64,000 nt of DNA, taken from the NCBI GenBank assembly GCA_965197405.1, contig OZ240206.1, positions 620,001 to 684,000 on the forward strand, written 5' to 3'. This DNA comes from G965197405 sp965197405 (lineage in GTDB: Bacteria > Chloroflexota > Dehalococcoidia > Lucifugimonadales > JAGWBF01). Below, piece by piece: positions 43,191 through 51,955 of the stretch. Numbering within the stretch: the stretch's first letter is position 1; each line of letters opens with the position of its first letter. The notes beneath the pieces were generated by a model. The model saw nothing but the letters and a program-made list of their open reading frames with translations. It did no database searches and had not been told where the DNA came from. A program made the position numbers and the translations under genes.

Positions 43191-44498
43191 ATGTTCCCTC
43201 AAACGGTCTTTCCTGATACCTCTGAAGTGAACGGCCAGGGCCATCTGGTCATCGGTGGCTGCGATGTCCTGGAGCTCTCTTCCGAGTTCGGCACGCCCCT
43301 GTACGTCTTTGATGAGGAGATGCTGCGGAGCCGGTGCCGCGAGTTTACCCGGGAGTTTCGCAAGCGACACCCGCAGACCACCGTGGTGTACGCCTGCAAG
43401 GCCTACGTGAATCCGGCGCTTGCCCGCATATTCATGGAGGAGGGCCTTGGGCTGGATGTGGTCTCCGGGGGAGAGCTGGCCGTCGCCAGGGCCGTAAATT
43501 TCCCGCCCCAGGAGGTCTATTTCCACGGCAACAATAAGGGGCGAGAAGAGCTGCAGCAGGCCCTGGCCTGGAACATGGGGCGGATCGTCGTGGACAGCTT
43601 CCACGAGATGAAGCTCCTGGACAGTCTGGCCGGTGAGGCGGGCAAAGTCCAGGAGATACTCGTCCGCGTCTCTCCCGGCGTTGACCCTCACACTCATGTA
43701 TACACCACCACGGGCATCCTGGACAGCAAATTTGGTTTTCCCATCCAGACGGGACAGGCCGAGGAGGCGGTACGCCTGGCCCTGGGGTCTCCCAACTTGA
43801 AGCTGACGGGTCTGCATTTTCACCTGGGCTCGCCCATTTTTGAGCTGGAACCCTACAAAGTCGCTATGGATGTGGTATTGAGCTTCGCCTCTCGCTTCAG
43901 GGAGGAAGGACTGACGCTCCAGGAGATAAGCCCAGGGGGTGGATTCGCCATCGCGTACACCCGTGACCAGCAGCCTCCAGCCATCGCCGACTATGCCGAG
44001 GCTATCACGTCTGCCATGCTGTCCACCTGCAACGCCCTGGGGATGGAGGCCCCGCGCCTGGTGGTGGAGCCGGGGAGGTCAATAGTCGGTCCCGCCGGGG
44101 TGGCCCTCTATCGCGTGGGGGCGGTGAAGGAGATACCCGGCGTGCGCAAATACGTCTCTGTAGACGGCGGTATGGGAGACAACATACGCCCAGCCCTGTA
44201 CGATGCGGCCTACGAAGCTGTGGTGGCGGGGAAGATGAACATGGCGGCATCGGACAAGGTCACCATCGCCGGGAAGTTCTGTGAGTCCGGCGACGTGCTG
44301 GTACGGGATATAATGCTGCCCGGGGTGGAGGCAGAGGATGTTATCGCGATACCCGCCGCCGGCGCCTACTGCCTGTCCATGGCTAGCACGTATAACCTCA
44401 ACCCCCGTCCCCCCATAGTGCTGGTGAAAGGCGGGGAAGCCCGCCTCATCCGCCGGCGAGAGAGCTACCAGGACATGATGCAGTGCGACGTACTCTAG
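43191..44498 (+). CDS. lysA: Diaminopimelate decarboxylase
   Basis: 435-aa PLP enzyme making L-lysine from meso-diaminopimelate. The Schiff-base Lys is in VYACKAYVNP; other landmarks are DVVSGGELAVA, GLHFHLGSP, SPGGGFAIAY, VEPGRSIVGPAG, and GKFCESGDVL with the cross-subunit Cys. Length and order are normal. The start at 43191 is some distance from a GAAAGGAG site, so the first few residues are less sure. Confidence 0.95.
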   Translation: MFPQTVFPDTSEVNGQGHLVIGGCDVLELSSEFGTPLYVFDEEMLRSRCREFTREFRKRHPQTTVVYACKAYVNPALARIFMEEGLGLDVVSGGELAVARAVNFPPQEVYFHGNNKGREELQQALAWNMGRIVVDSFHEMKLLDSLAGEAGKVQEILVRVSPGVDPHTHVYTTTGILDSKFGFPIQTGQAEEAVRLALGSPNLKLTGLHFHLGSPIFELEPYKVAMDVVLSFASRFREEGLTLQEISPGGGFAIAYTRDQQPPAIADYAEAITSAMLSTCNALGMEAPRLVVEPGRSIVGPAGVALYRVGAVKEIPGVRKYVSVDGGMGDNIRPALYDAAYEAVVAGKMNMAASDKVTIAGKFCESGDVLVRDIMLPGVEAEDVIAIPAAGAYCLSMASTYNLNPRPPIVLVKGGEARLIRRRESYQDMMQCDVL

Positions 44499-44508
44499 CG
44501 GTGCTTAC

Positions 44509-44526
44509 TGTATAATCGGTTATACA
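44509..44526 (+). promoter_or_regulatory. Perfect dyad overlapping a -10 box
   Basis: TGTATAA-TCGG-TTATACA, 7-bp arms, containing TATAAT (44511-44516), 20 bases before the next ATG. It fits an operator on the promoter of the following gene, or a short terminator for lysA. Confidence 0.45.
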
Positions 44527-44545
44527 ACGCGGCGAAGGTGGAGAA

Positions 44546-44929
44546 ATGACGACATTTGCCAGAATCCAGGATATTTTCAATGATGCCTATGACCTGCATA
44601 CTTCCGCCCTGGAACGCCTTGAGCAAGGCGATATTCGCGATGCCTCGGAAAAGGCCTGGTGCGCCACCAAACGGGCTACCGACGCCCTCATCTTGTCCAA
44701 GACAGGGGAAGAGCCAAGAACCTCCGGCCAGACCATGAAGGGGGTACGCTCTTTGCGTCGTGTCAATGCCGGCTTTGAATCGTTGCAAACAAGGTATGGG
44801 TCTTACCAGTCCTTCTTGCATGGGGCTTGTTTTTACGATGGAGTGTGCGAGCCGGAGGACGCCCTGGTTTCTGATATAAGAAATGTTTACCAGTATATCC
44901 GAGACGCTGAAGCCCTGGCTGGTGGATAG
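44546..44929 (+). CDS. PaREP1/HEPN-like helical protein
   Basis: 127 aa, predicted all-helical. The pattern ALERLEQGDIRDASEKAWCA, followed by a late FLHGACFYDG, is that of PaREP1/HEPN-type proteins, common in archaea and Chloroflexota, often with a nucleotidyltransferase. No such partner lies next to it. GGTGGAG precedes the ATG. If it has HEPN RNase-like activity, the catalytic R-x4-6-H is not clearly present (R-x7-H is seen). Confidence 0.7.
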   Translation: MTTFARIQDIFNDAYDLHTSALERLEQGDIRDASEKAWCATKRATDALILSKTGEEPRTSGQTMKGVRSLRRVNAGFESLQTRYGSYQSFLHGACFYDGVCEPEDALVSDIRNVYQYIRDAEALAGG

Positions 44930-44956
44930 CAGGATAGTGGTTAGTGGGGAGGGGGC

Positions 44957-45015
44957 TTTAGGGAGTGTTTCCGAAGTGGCGACCCAGACCTCCTCTCCCT
45001 CGACGGGAGAGGATT
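44957..45015. repeat. Half copy of repeat R1 (copy e)
   Basis: Left end AGTGTTTCCGAAG plus the CCTCTCCC hairpin only. Truncated before the second hairpin. Confidence 0.6.
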
Positions 45016-45092
45016 GGTGTCTGGACTGCGGCGACCTGGGCATGACGCATACACGCTGGGAGTGACGCCACGCTCACGACGGGACCAAGCGC

Positions 45093-45119
45093 TGGCCCCT
45101 GGGAGACTCCCAGGGGCCA
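45093..45119 (+). terminator. Perfect 12-bp hairpin, terminator-like
   Basis: TGGCCCCTGGGA (45093-45104), loop GAC, TCCCAGGGGCCA (45108-45119), then TGTCTTTGTC. The T tract is weak. Between here and holB (45120-45667) I see only repeat fragments and no gene. Confidence 0.4.
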
Positions 45120-45509
45120 TGTCTTTGTCGCCCAGTCTCAGTCTCCCGGCTCCCAGGACCCCAGCACGCTACAATCCTGTCCTGCATCACGCCTCCCCGT
45201 CCACATCCTGAACTGCGCCCCACGCCTATCCTGAGATGCACTCACGCCTATCCAGAGCGAGTCTACACCGCGCTCTGGTTCTTGGGCGCTGGTTGGTGCC
45301 CGGTTGTGCGGGTCATATCTAGATGGGTGCAGATGAAGGGCAACACGGTGTGCTGGAGGCTTGTGACCTGTGGTGTTCAAGGCGTATTGAGTGGCTGCCA
45401 GTGATTGAGGGTGGTGATAGCGGGAAGTGTAGGTGATGGAGAAGGATGTGGTAGATGGCCGATAATAGTTGGGGGCTGACCACTGGACACTGACGGGATA
45501 TAGGGAAAT

Positions 45510-45600
45510 GGGAATCTGAGGTGAGGGTGACAGCTTTGCAGAGGGGAACTTCCCCCTCACCCTAACCCTCTCCCGCCAGGGGCGCGGGACTTTGCAACCG
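45510..45600. repeat. Decayed copy of repeat R1 (copy f)
   Basis: GAGGTGAGGGTGA and CCCCCTCACCCTAACCCTC blocks and a CTCTCCCGCCAGGGG hairpin remain; the ends are lost. Confidence 0.55.
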
Positions 45601-45667
45601 TCTAGACCCGGAATCATACTCCCTTGTGTTTTCGGCCACAATATCGGCATAATGACTTGAGTACACC

Positions 45668-46681
45668 ATGTGGCAGCTACGAGGGCACGACCCCCTGTTA
45701 AGGCAGCTAGACAAGAGCTTCAGCGAAGGGCGATACGCCCACGCCTATCTCCTGGTAGGTCCGGCCCAGGTCGGGAAGCGGACCCTCGCCATCAACATGG
45801 CCCAAGCGGTAAACTGCCTATCCACGGAAGATATACGCTGCGGAGAATGTGACCAGTGCCGGCACATAGCCTCCGCCCAGCATGCCGACGTACGGCTGAT
45901 CGGCGTCCAGAGGGAAGGGGAAGACGGGCCGCAGAGAAGGGACATAGGAATCGGCGACGTGAGGGAGGTCCAGCACCAGGCCAGCTTGAAGCCTTACGAA
46001 GGGAAGCATCGTGTGTTCATCTTCGACGGCGCCGAGCGCATGAGCGAGGACGCCGCCAATGCCCTTCTGAAAACCCTGGAGGAGCCTCCCCCCCAGGTGA
46101 TGATAATCCTGCTCGCCTCCCACGAGGAGGCGTTGCTTCCGACCATTCGCTCCCGCTGCCGCCGGCTGGAGCTCCGGCCTCTGCCCATACCAGAGGTAAC
46201 GGCGGAGTTGGTCAATAGCAACTCTATGGGCCAGGAGGAGGCGGAGAAGATGGCGCGCCTCTCTATGGGATGCCTTGGCTGGGCCATCTCTGCCGCCGGC
46301 GACCCTTCCATCATGGAGAAGCTGAGGGACGACCTGGCGCGTGTCTCACAGATTACCACGTCTGGTCTGGAAGAGCGGTTCAACTACGCTTCCGACCTGG
46401 CGTCCCTCTTTTCCAAGAATAGAGAAGAGGCCAGGGAGACGCTTCATCTGTGGCTGAGATGGTGGAGGGACCTACTGATTATCAAGGAAGGCGTGGAAGA
46501 GTTCGTTTATAACGTGGACTGGAGCGACACTCTGCAGCTCAGGGCCTCAGAGTTCACCACAGGTCAGATAGTGGACTCCATCAGGGCCATATTGACGACT
46601 CTTGAAGCCCTGGAGCACAACGCAAACGCTCGCCTCGCTCTGGAGGTGCTGATGTTGAGGCTGCCGGCAGCTAACCGTTAG
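45668..46681 (+). CDS. holB: DNA polymerase III subunit delta'
   Basis: 337-aa clamp-loader subunit. Features: HAYLLVGPAQVGKRTLA, a zinc module ending CGECDQCRHIA, DVREVQHQASLKPYEGKHRV, FDGAERMSEDAANALLKTLEEPP and RSRCRRLELRPLP. The P-loop is Q-V-G-K-R-T where active ATPases have G-x-G-K-T/S; whether it binds ATP is uncertain. The C-terminal collar domain is complete. Confidence 0.92.
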   Translation: MWQLRGHDPLLRQLDKSFSEGRYAHAYLLVGPAQVGKRTLAINMAQAVNCLSTEDIRCGECDQCRHIASAQHADVRLIGVQREGEDGPQRRDIGIGDVREVQHQASLKPYEGKHRVFIFDGAERMSEDAANALLKTLEEPPPQVMIILLASHEEALLPTIRSRCRRLELRPLPIPEVTAELVNSNSMGQEEAEKMARLSMGCLGWAISAAGDPSIMEKLRDDLARVSQITTSGLEERFNYASDLASLFSKNREEARETLHLWLRWWRDLLIIKEGVEEFVYNVDWSDTLQLRASEFTTGQIVDSIRAILTTLEALEHNANARLALEVLMLRLPAANR

Positions 46682-46741
46682 CAGCCAAGGCATAAGGGCC
46701 ACTATACAGGCATGATATTGAGCCTGCCAGCCCAGGTCTCT

Positions 46742-47254
46742 TTACCCGAAATCCGCCCACGGAATGAACTTGCGCCACTCCTCCAGAATCGTCCTGTTGT
46801 GGAGGACGTAGTAAGGACTGGGATAGGGCGCCTTGGGCCGCCTCAGAAGGACCATCTCGGCTTCGACAGGAGTGCGGCCCGCCTTCCGCCGGTTGCATGG
46901 GATACACGCGCTCACAACGTTCTCCCAAGTGTGGTCCCCGTACTGGCGACGGGGTTTCACGTGGTCCAGGGTCAGGTCGCGGGTCCGCTCGCCACAATAC
47001 TGGCAGGTGTAGCGGTCTCGCAGGAAGATTTCCTTTTTTGACAGCTTGCGTTGAACAAAGGGACGCCTGACCAGGTACACCAGCCGGATAACGGAAGGAA
47101 TGGTCATGGTGCGGGTGGCGGTATGGACTTCACCACGGCCGTTCTCAAGCAACTCCGCCTTGCCCTTGCCCAGCAGGACCACCGCTCGCTTTACGTTGCA
47201 GACGTTAATAGGCTCGTAGTTCAGATTGAGTACCAGGACCGACGAATTTATCAT
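46742..47254 (-). CDS. HNH endonuclease family protein
   Basis: 170-aa protein with a beta-rich N-terminal part (SSVLVLNLNYEPINVCNVKR) and a C-terminal HNH nuclease: CQYCGERTRDLTLDHVKPRR, WENVVSACIPCNRRKAG. Two CxxC pairs bind structural zinc; His in LDHV, then Asn and the second CxxC complete the site. This type is widespread as a single gene in Chloroflexota, Actinobacteria and Cyanobacteria, with an unknown housekeeping role. The ATG lies seven bases after a TATAAT, so the transcript is probably leaderless. Confidence 0.9.
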   Translation of the reverse strand: MINSSVLVLNLNYEPINVCNVKRAVVLLGKGKAELLENGRGEVHTATRTMTIPSVIRLVYLVRRPFVQRKLSKKEIFLRDRYTCQYCGERTRDLTLDHVKPRRQYGDHTWENVVSACIPCNRRKAGRTPVEAEMVLLRRPKAPYPSPYYVLHNRTILEEWRKFIPWADFG

Positions 47255-47261
47255 ATAAGCA

Positions 47262-47267
47262 ATTATA
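47262..47267 (-). promoter_or_regulatory. -10 box for the HNH gene (leaderless)
   Basis: Perfect TATAAT on the minus strand, seven bases from the ATG at 47254. No good -35 is seen at 15-18 bases and no ribosome-binding site lies between. Confidence 0.5.
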
Positions 47268-47424
47268 ATACCACTGCCGGAGTTTTAACCAGAGCAAAGG
47301 GGAAGCCGCAGCGTATATTTTCGACAGAAAACGTCCGGTAAGAGCAGCGACCCCGGCGCACCAAAAGGTAGACGGCAAGCGTAATCCCGGTGAAGGCTCG
47401 CACATCGCGGAGAGGGGGTAGTCT

Positions 47425-48336
47425 ATGGAGCTCGGCATGATTGGGCTGGGCCGCATGGGTTCCAATATGGTCCGGAGGCTTATCTCAAGGGGCAGCCACC
47501 ACGTGGTAACTTACGACCAGAACGAGGATGCAGTCAAAGCCAGCGAAGCTGTGGGCGCTACGGGGGCGTCCTCCCTGGAAGATGTGACAGAGAAGCTGGC
47601 GCCACCGCGAGCGGTTTGGCTCATGGTGCCCGCGGGCGGTCCCACTGAGGCCACCATAGACAGCCTGGTCCCGATTCTCACGCCCGGCGACGTGGTCCTG
47701 GACGGGGGCAACGCCAATTACAAGGACACCGTGCGGCGCGCGGAGAAGCTCCAACAGGGCGGGCTCCACCTGCTGGACGTGGGCACCAGCGGAGGGGTCT
47801 GGGGGCTTGAACAGGGCTACAGCCTGATGGTAGGGGGTGAAAAGGAGGTCTTTGAACGCCTGGAGCCGGTATTTCAGACCCTGGCGCCCGGGGCTGAAAA
47901 GGGGTATGGCTACGTAGGCCCGAGCGGGGCCGGCCATTTCGTCAAGATGGTGCACAATGGCATCGAGTACGGGCTGATGGAAGCCTACGCCGAAGGGTTC
48001 GAGCTGATGAGGGCGAAGGGAGACTTCGACCTCGACCTGGCGCAGATTGCCCAGATATGGCGCTACGGCAGCGTGGTGCGATCGTGGCTGCTCGACCTCA
48101 CGGCGGCGGCGTTGCGAGAGAACCCCACCCTGGACGACCTTCAGGCCTACGTGGAGGACTCGGGTGAGGGCCGCTGGACGGTGCAGGAGTCCATCGATCT
48201 GGGCGTGCCCGTGCCGGTCATCGCCCTCTCGCTGCAAGCGCGGTTCCGCTCTCGCCAAGAGCAGCCCTTCAGCGCCAAGCTGCTGGCGGCCCTGCGCAAC
48301 CAGTTCGGCGGCCACGCCGTGAGAAAGGCGAAGTGA
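47425..48336 (+). CDS. gnd: 6-phosphogluconate dehydrogenase, short (GndA/YqeC-like) form
   Basis: 303-aa decarboxylating dehydrogenase giving ribulose 5-phosphate. The Rossmann loop is GLGRMGSNMVRRL; DGGNANYKDT, TSGGVWGLEQGY and catalytic GAGHFVKMVHNGIEYG follow. At about 300 aa it belongs to the short class (often NAD-linked), against about 470 for the E. coli type. GGAGAGGGGGTAG precedes the ATG. Confidence 0.94.
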   Translation: MELGMIGLGRMGSNMVRRLISRGSHHVVTYDQNEDAVKASEAVGATGASSLEDVTEKLAPPRAVWLMVPAGGPTEATIDSLVPILTPGDVVLDGGNANYKDTVRRAEKLQQGGLHLLDVGTSGGVWGLEQGYSLMVGGEKEVFERLEPVFQTLAPGAEKGYGYVGPSGAGHFVKMVHNGIEYGLMEAYAEGFELMRAKGDFDLDLAQIAQIWRYGSVVRSWLLDLTAAALRENPTLDDLQAYVEDSGEGRWTVQESIDLGVPVPVIALSLQARFRSRQEQPFSAKLLAALRNQFGGHAVRKAK

Positions 48337-48366
48337 TGGCGGGGGGCGTTGGAATTGGGAGCCGCC

Positions 48367-49584
48367 CTACCGGGTGACGGACAAGACCTCCGGCGACGAG
48401 TGGGCTTTGACGCGCTCGGCGATGCGGCGGACCTCGCGGAGGATGGCTTCAGGCGTGCCCGCGAGGTCCAGCGAGGCGACCTCGATAGTCTTGCCCACGT
48501 GCTTGATCTTGTACTCCCCCGGTTCATCCTCGCCGGCGGCGTAGACCAGCAGGCCCGAGGGCAAATCGGCCGCCGTGCAGTAGGCGAGCATCTGATAGAT
48601 GTCGGCGTTCTCGAATCCCTGCGTCTCAGGCTTCTTGTACTTCGCGTCGCCGACGAAAATGGGGCGGGACCCGTCCCACCAAGACAGGTCTGGGTACATC
48701 TTGATGTCCCCGCCCTCGTCCAGTGTGAGGCCGGCTCCCTGCCTCCATTGGGCTTGGGGAAGGCCGAGGGCTTCGGGTTCCCCCAGCGCAACGTAGAGGA
48801 ACCGCTCGAACACCCTGTTCATGTCTATGAAAAAGGCGGCGCCAGAGACCTTGCCGTCAAGGAGTTCCAGGCTCGAGTTTTCGATGATGAGGCGCGCCAA
48901 CTCCACCGCCGGGCGGTAGTGCTCGTCCAGCCGGGTGTAGGCGACTTGGGGCAGCGCCCCCCGCCGGTAGGAGCCAAGCCCGACCATATTGAAGGCGGGC
49001 CGCAGGCGTCGGACCTCCAGCCTGGCACCCTTGGAACGGATGCGGGTGTGCCCTAGCCGGTGAATTGCGGTCTTGAGCAGCCGGTTCTTCTCGATGTCCT
49101 CGGTGAATTCGTCGAAGGCGACCTCTATGGGCAGCGGGATGTCGAAGCGCCTCCTGATTTGCTCGTCGAAGCGGATGCGGCCCCGCACGGTGTTGAGCGC
49201 ATCCTCCTCCGTACGGTAGCCCTTGAGCAGGCCCCGCCGGATGGCCTGCCGGGTGCGGCGGGCGAAGGCCAGGGCAATCGCTTCAAGGACGTCGTCGTCA
49301 CGGGCCAACTCTACGGGGTCACGCCACCAGTCCTTGGGGTCCATCGCGTAGGCAATCAGGAACATGACGCGGTCAATGGGGACCTTGGGCCGCACGACGA
49401 CGGCGAGGTCGCCGACGTTTAACGCTCCGACGTGGGACGACGGCTTGAGTCTGTACGCGCCCTCCTCGTCGGGCGAGGGCGTCACCTCGATGCAGGCGGC
49501 CTTTCTCAGCGCCCGTATCTGCTCCTTGTCGAGCGAGCCGCTCCAATCGCATGGCTCGTGCTCTTTTAGCTCAAGTCGAGGCAT
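48367..49584 (-). CDS. mcrC: McrC-like nuclease subunit of a McrBC type IV restriction system
   Basis: About 405 aa. The N-terminal half has FLIAYAMDPKDWW and LKGYRTEEDALNTVRGRI typical of McrC (PF10117). The C-terminal PD-(D/E)xK nuclease site is MYPDLSWWDGSRPIFVGDAKYK, with Asp and Asp-Ala-Lys. The start at 49584 (MPRLEL) overlaps the mcrB end by 14 bp; an in-frame ATG at 49674 lies deep inside mcrB. It would cut DNA carrying modified bases when driven by McrB. Very GC-rich (73% in line 48421). Confidence 0.9.
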   Translation of the reverse strand: MPRLELKEHEPCDWSGSLDKEQIRALRKAACIEVTPSPDEEGAYRLKPSSHVGALNVGDLAVVVRPKVPIDRVMFLIAYAMDPKDWWRDPVELARDDDVLEAIALAFARRTRQAIRRGLLKGYRTEEDALNTVRGRIRFDEQIRRRFDIPLPIEVAFDEFTEDIEKNRLLKTAIHRLGHTRIRSKGARLEVRRLRPAFNMVGLGSYRRGALPQVAYTRLDEHYRPAVELARLIIENSSLELLDGKVSGAAFFIDMNRVFERFLYVALGEPEALGLPQAQWRQGAGLTLDEGGDIKMYPDLSWWDGSRPIFVGDAKYKKPETQGFENADIYQMLAYCTAADLPSGLLVYAAGEDEPGEYKIKHVGKTIEVASLDLAGTPEAILREVRRIAERVKAHSSPEVLSVTR

Positions 49585-51382
49585 CGCCGGCGCTGTCCTC
49601 GGTCTGCCCGTCGGCCCCGTTCGTCTCGCCTTCTCCCTGGGCGACGCCGTCGTCGGACTCGGAGGCCGTGCCATCGGGCCTCTGCCTCAACCGGTCGTAG
49701 TGGAACTCTTCGAGCTTGACTTTGTCGTCGCCGAATAATTGCTCCTCAATGTAGGGGATGACCGCCTGCTCCCAGATGAAGCGGACCCGGTCTTCGTCCA
49801 GCGGGGGGTCTTTCTTCATAAAGTGGCTGGGGCCGATGCCCAGGTCCCGGTCTCTCAGCTTCTCGTTCGCCGAGTCCACGAGACCGGCGACCCACTTCAT
49901 CTTGGAGTTGTTCTGTTCCAGCCAGCGTTCCAGCAGGCCCTTGATGGGCGGCCTGTCGGGGAAGAAGCCGAAGAAATAGAACCGGCGGCGCAGGGCCGCG
50001 TCCACCAGCGCGATGGAGCGGTCCGTCGTGTTCATCGTGCCGATGAACCAGAGGTTCTTGGGCAGGCTGAATTGCTCGTTGCTGTATTGGAGGGTAATTT
50101 CTTCGTCCCGGTACTCCAGGAGGAAGTAAAGCTCGCCCAGGACCTTGGCGACGTTGCCCCGGTTTATCTCGTCTATCAGGAGAATGTAGGTCGCACCAGG
50201 GTTGGGGTTGGCCTTGGCCTTTTCCGCGATGCGCCGCAGGGGGCCATCGGTAAGCTTGAACCCGGCCTGGCCGTCTTTGAGGGTGGGCCGGAAGCCCTGT
50301 ACAAAGTCCTCGTAGGAGTAGGAGGGGTGGAACTGGACAATCTGGAAGTCGCCGCCGTGGTTTTGGCACCACTCGGCGATGCGCTTCGCCGCGTAGGTCT
50401 TGCCCGTCCCCGGCGGCCCCTGGAAAATCACCTGCCGCTTGTCCTTCAGCCCGTCAATGATTTTCTGCAACTCGCGAGGCTCCCACAGGAGATCTCCGGC
50501 CAACTTCTTTATGTTGGCCGGCGACCAGGGGTCGTCGCAAGGGGGCGGCGGACAGGGCTTGTCTGATTTGAATTTATCGTCCCACTGGCAACGGATTTCA
50601 TCCATATAGAAGAAATAGTCGCGGCTCCCGTACTTGGGCTCAAAGGCCGAGCGAATCTGCGCCAGTTGGCGGTCAACGTCCTTCGTCGGTTGCGTGACGA
50701 GATTCGCGAAGGTATTAGCAATCTTTTCTTTGTGATCTGTGCTGACCATTGCCTCGAAAGTGTCGGGAAAGACGAGATGGAGTAGGGCTTGGCGTTGCAC
50801 GCTTGGCGTTTTCTGATTATTGCGAAGCAGAAGGCTGTGAAGGCGCATATTCACCAGAAAATCTTTGAACGCCCAGGGGTCATTGAGCAAGCGTTGGGGT
50901 TCACTCCGCTCTCGTTCCTTCCACTGCTCCACGAACTCAATCAGGAATCCTACGTGACGCGCGCTGTTCTTGTACTTAAGAAATCCCATTCCAGGGTTGG
51001 CTATGCCAGGTGCTAGGCCTGCAACGAGTTCTGGCGGGATTGCTACAGGCGACGGAGACCAGCCGAGCACCTCATCAATTCTTTGCTTTTTCTTCTCTAT
51101 GCCACTCGTAGTAGCGATGAGGAGGTGAAAGTACCGAGCCTCACCGATGAGTTGATAGACCTCTGGCAGACTGCCTTCTAGCTGGGGCTGCAATTTCTCA
51201 CTGAATATAGCACTAGGCTCGTCCGGAATGTTCAGCCACCGCTCGCGAAGCTCCCCAAGCCACTGGCGAGACCAAATAGCCTTGCCTGGCGTGAAGAGGG
51301 AGTCGTCGGTCCGCAGCGCGCGTTGTACCCATTTCTCGGCCGCTGCGTACACATTCTCAGCGCCACTTATTCTTGTGCCCAT
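49571..51382 (-). CDS. mcrB: McrB-like AAA+ GTPase of a McrBC type IV restriction system
   Basis: 603 aa. The C-terminal half is the McrB motor: Walker A FQGPPGTGKTYAAKR, Walker B ILLIDEINRGNVAKVLGEL, and FIGTMNTTDRSIALVDAALR, the family signature. The N-terminal half (about 1-280) is an all-alpha region that should recognise the modified DNA; it does not look like E. coli McrB-N. The coding DNA is markedly AT-richer over that half (43-52% GC in sampled lines) than over the motor (about 65%). GGGAGGAGAG precedes the ATG. Confidence 0.9.
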   Translation of the reverse strand: MGTRISGAENVYAAAEKWVQRALRTDDSLFTPGKAIWSRQWLGELRERWLNIPDEPSAIFSEKLQPQLEGSLPEVYQLIGEARYFHLLIATTSGIEKKKQRIDEVLGWSPSPVAIPPELVAGLAPGIANPGMGFLKYKNSARHVGFLIEFVEQWKERERSEPQRLLNDPWAFKDFLVNMRLHSLLLRNNQKTPSVQRQALLHLVFPDTFEAMVSTDHKEKIANTFANLVTQPTKDVDRQLAQIRSAFEPKYGSRDYFFYMDEIRCQWDDKFKSDKPCPPPPCDDPWSPANIKKLAGDLLWEPRELQKIIDGLKDKRQVIFQGPPGTGKTYAAKRIAEWCQNHGGDFQIVQFHPSYSYEDFVQGFRPTLKDGQAGFKLTDGPLRRIAEKAKANPNPGATYILLIDEINRGNVAKVLGELYFLLEYRDEEITLQYSNEQFSLPKNLWFIGTMNTTDRSIALVDAALRRRFYFFGFFPDRPPIKGLLERWLEQNNSKMKWVAGLVDSANEKLRDRDLGIGPSHFMKKDPPLDEDRVRFIWEQAVIPYIEEQLFGDDKVKLEEFHYDRLRQRPDGTASESDDGVAQGEGETNGADGQTEDSAGDAST

Positions 51383-51395
51383 CGCTCTCCTCCCG

Positions 51396-51815
51396 CTAGC
51401 TGGCCGACCTCACCCACCTCAGTCCCCTGGGATGGTGAACGAGCTCAATCAGATTGTCGTCGGGGTCGCGAATGTAGGCGTAGCTGGACCCGTCATGGTC
51501 GCGGGTCTTCTGCCCGCCCTCACCCTGGGGGTGGAATGCGCCTTCGATAGGAATGCCTAGCTCGGCCAGGTGGGCCATCATTCCGTCCCAGCTTGTGACC
51601 TCGACGGCGAAGTGGTTGGTCTTCAGGTACGTAGGATTCGGGGTCTCGATGAAGTGAATCTCCCCGGTGCCCATGTACAGCTCCAACAGCCTGGCATTGG
51701 CCACAGGGCCTCTGTCTATAAACTCCAGGCCCAAGACCTTCTCGTACCATTCCTGGGTACGCTCCCTGTCACTGATTTCAATGTTTACGTGGTGTATTCC
51801 GTATACCCTGGACAT
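51396..51815 (-). CDS. VOC-superfamily protein (glyoxalase/dioxygenase fold), copy 1
   Basis: 139 aa. It opens with VYGIHHVNIEISDRERTQEW carrying a metal-type His, and a second beta-alpha-beta unit ends SSYAYIRDPDDNLIELVHH with a Glu. Closely related to the gene at 51956. The VOC fold covers glyoxalase I, ring-cleavage dioxygenases and fosfomycin/bleomycin resistance; substrate unknown. GGGAGGT precedes the ATG. Confidence 0.9.
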   Translation of the reverse strand: MSRVYGIHHVNIEISDRERTQEWYEKVLGLEFIDRGPVANARLLELYMGTGEIHFIETPNPTYLKTNHFAVEVTSWDGMMAHLAELGIPIEGAFHPQGEGGQKTRDHDGSSYAYIRDPDDNLIELVHHPRGLRWVRSAS

Positions 51816-51879
51816 GACTCATATACCTCCCGCAGAGTATTTCCAGGCTGGCTTGCGGCGCTGGCCTTAGAACAACTCC

Positions 51880-51937
51880 CCCTCATCCTAACCTTCTCCC
51901 ACCAGGGGAGAAGGGACTTGGGAAACACTGTCTTAGA
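51880..51937. repeat. Half copy of repeat R1 (copy g)
   Basis: CCCCCTCATCCTAACC, the CTTCTCCCACCAGGGGAGAAG hairpin and a GGAAACACTGTCTTA end, between the two VOC genes. Confidence 0.65.
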
Positions 51938-51955
51938 CTTCTGAAGGAAGGGCGA

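Noticed and set aside
44930..45667. Genes in the 740-bp gap before holB
   Set aside because: Short frames lack ribosome-binding sites and overlap R1 repeat fragments and a hairpin.
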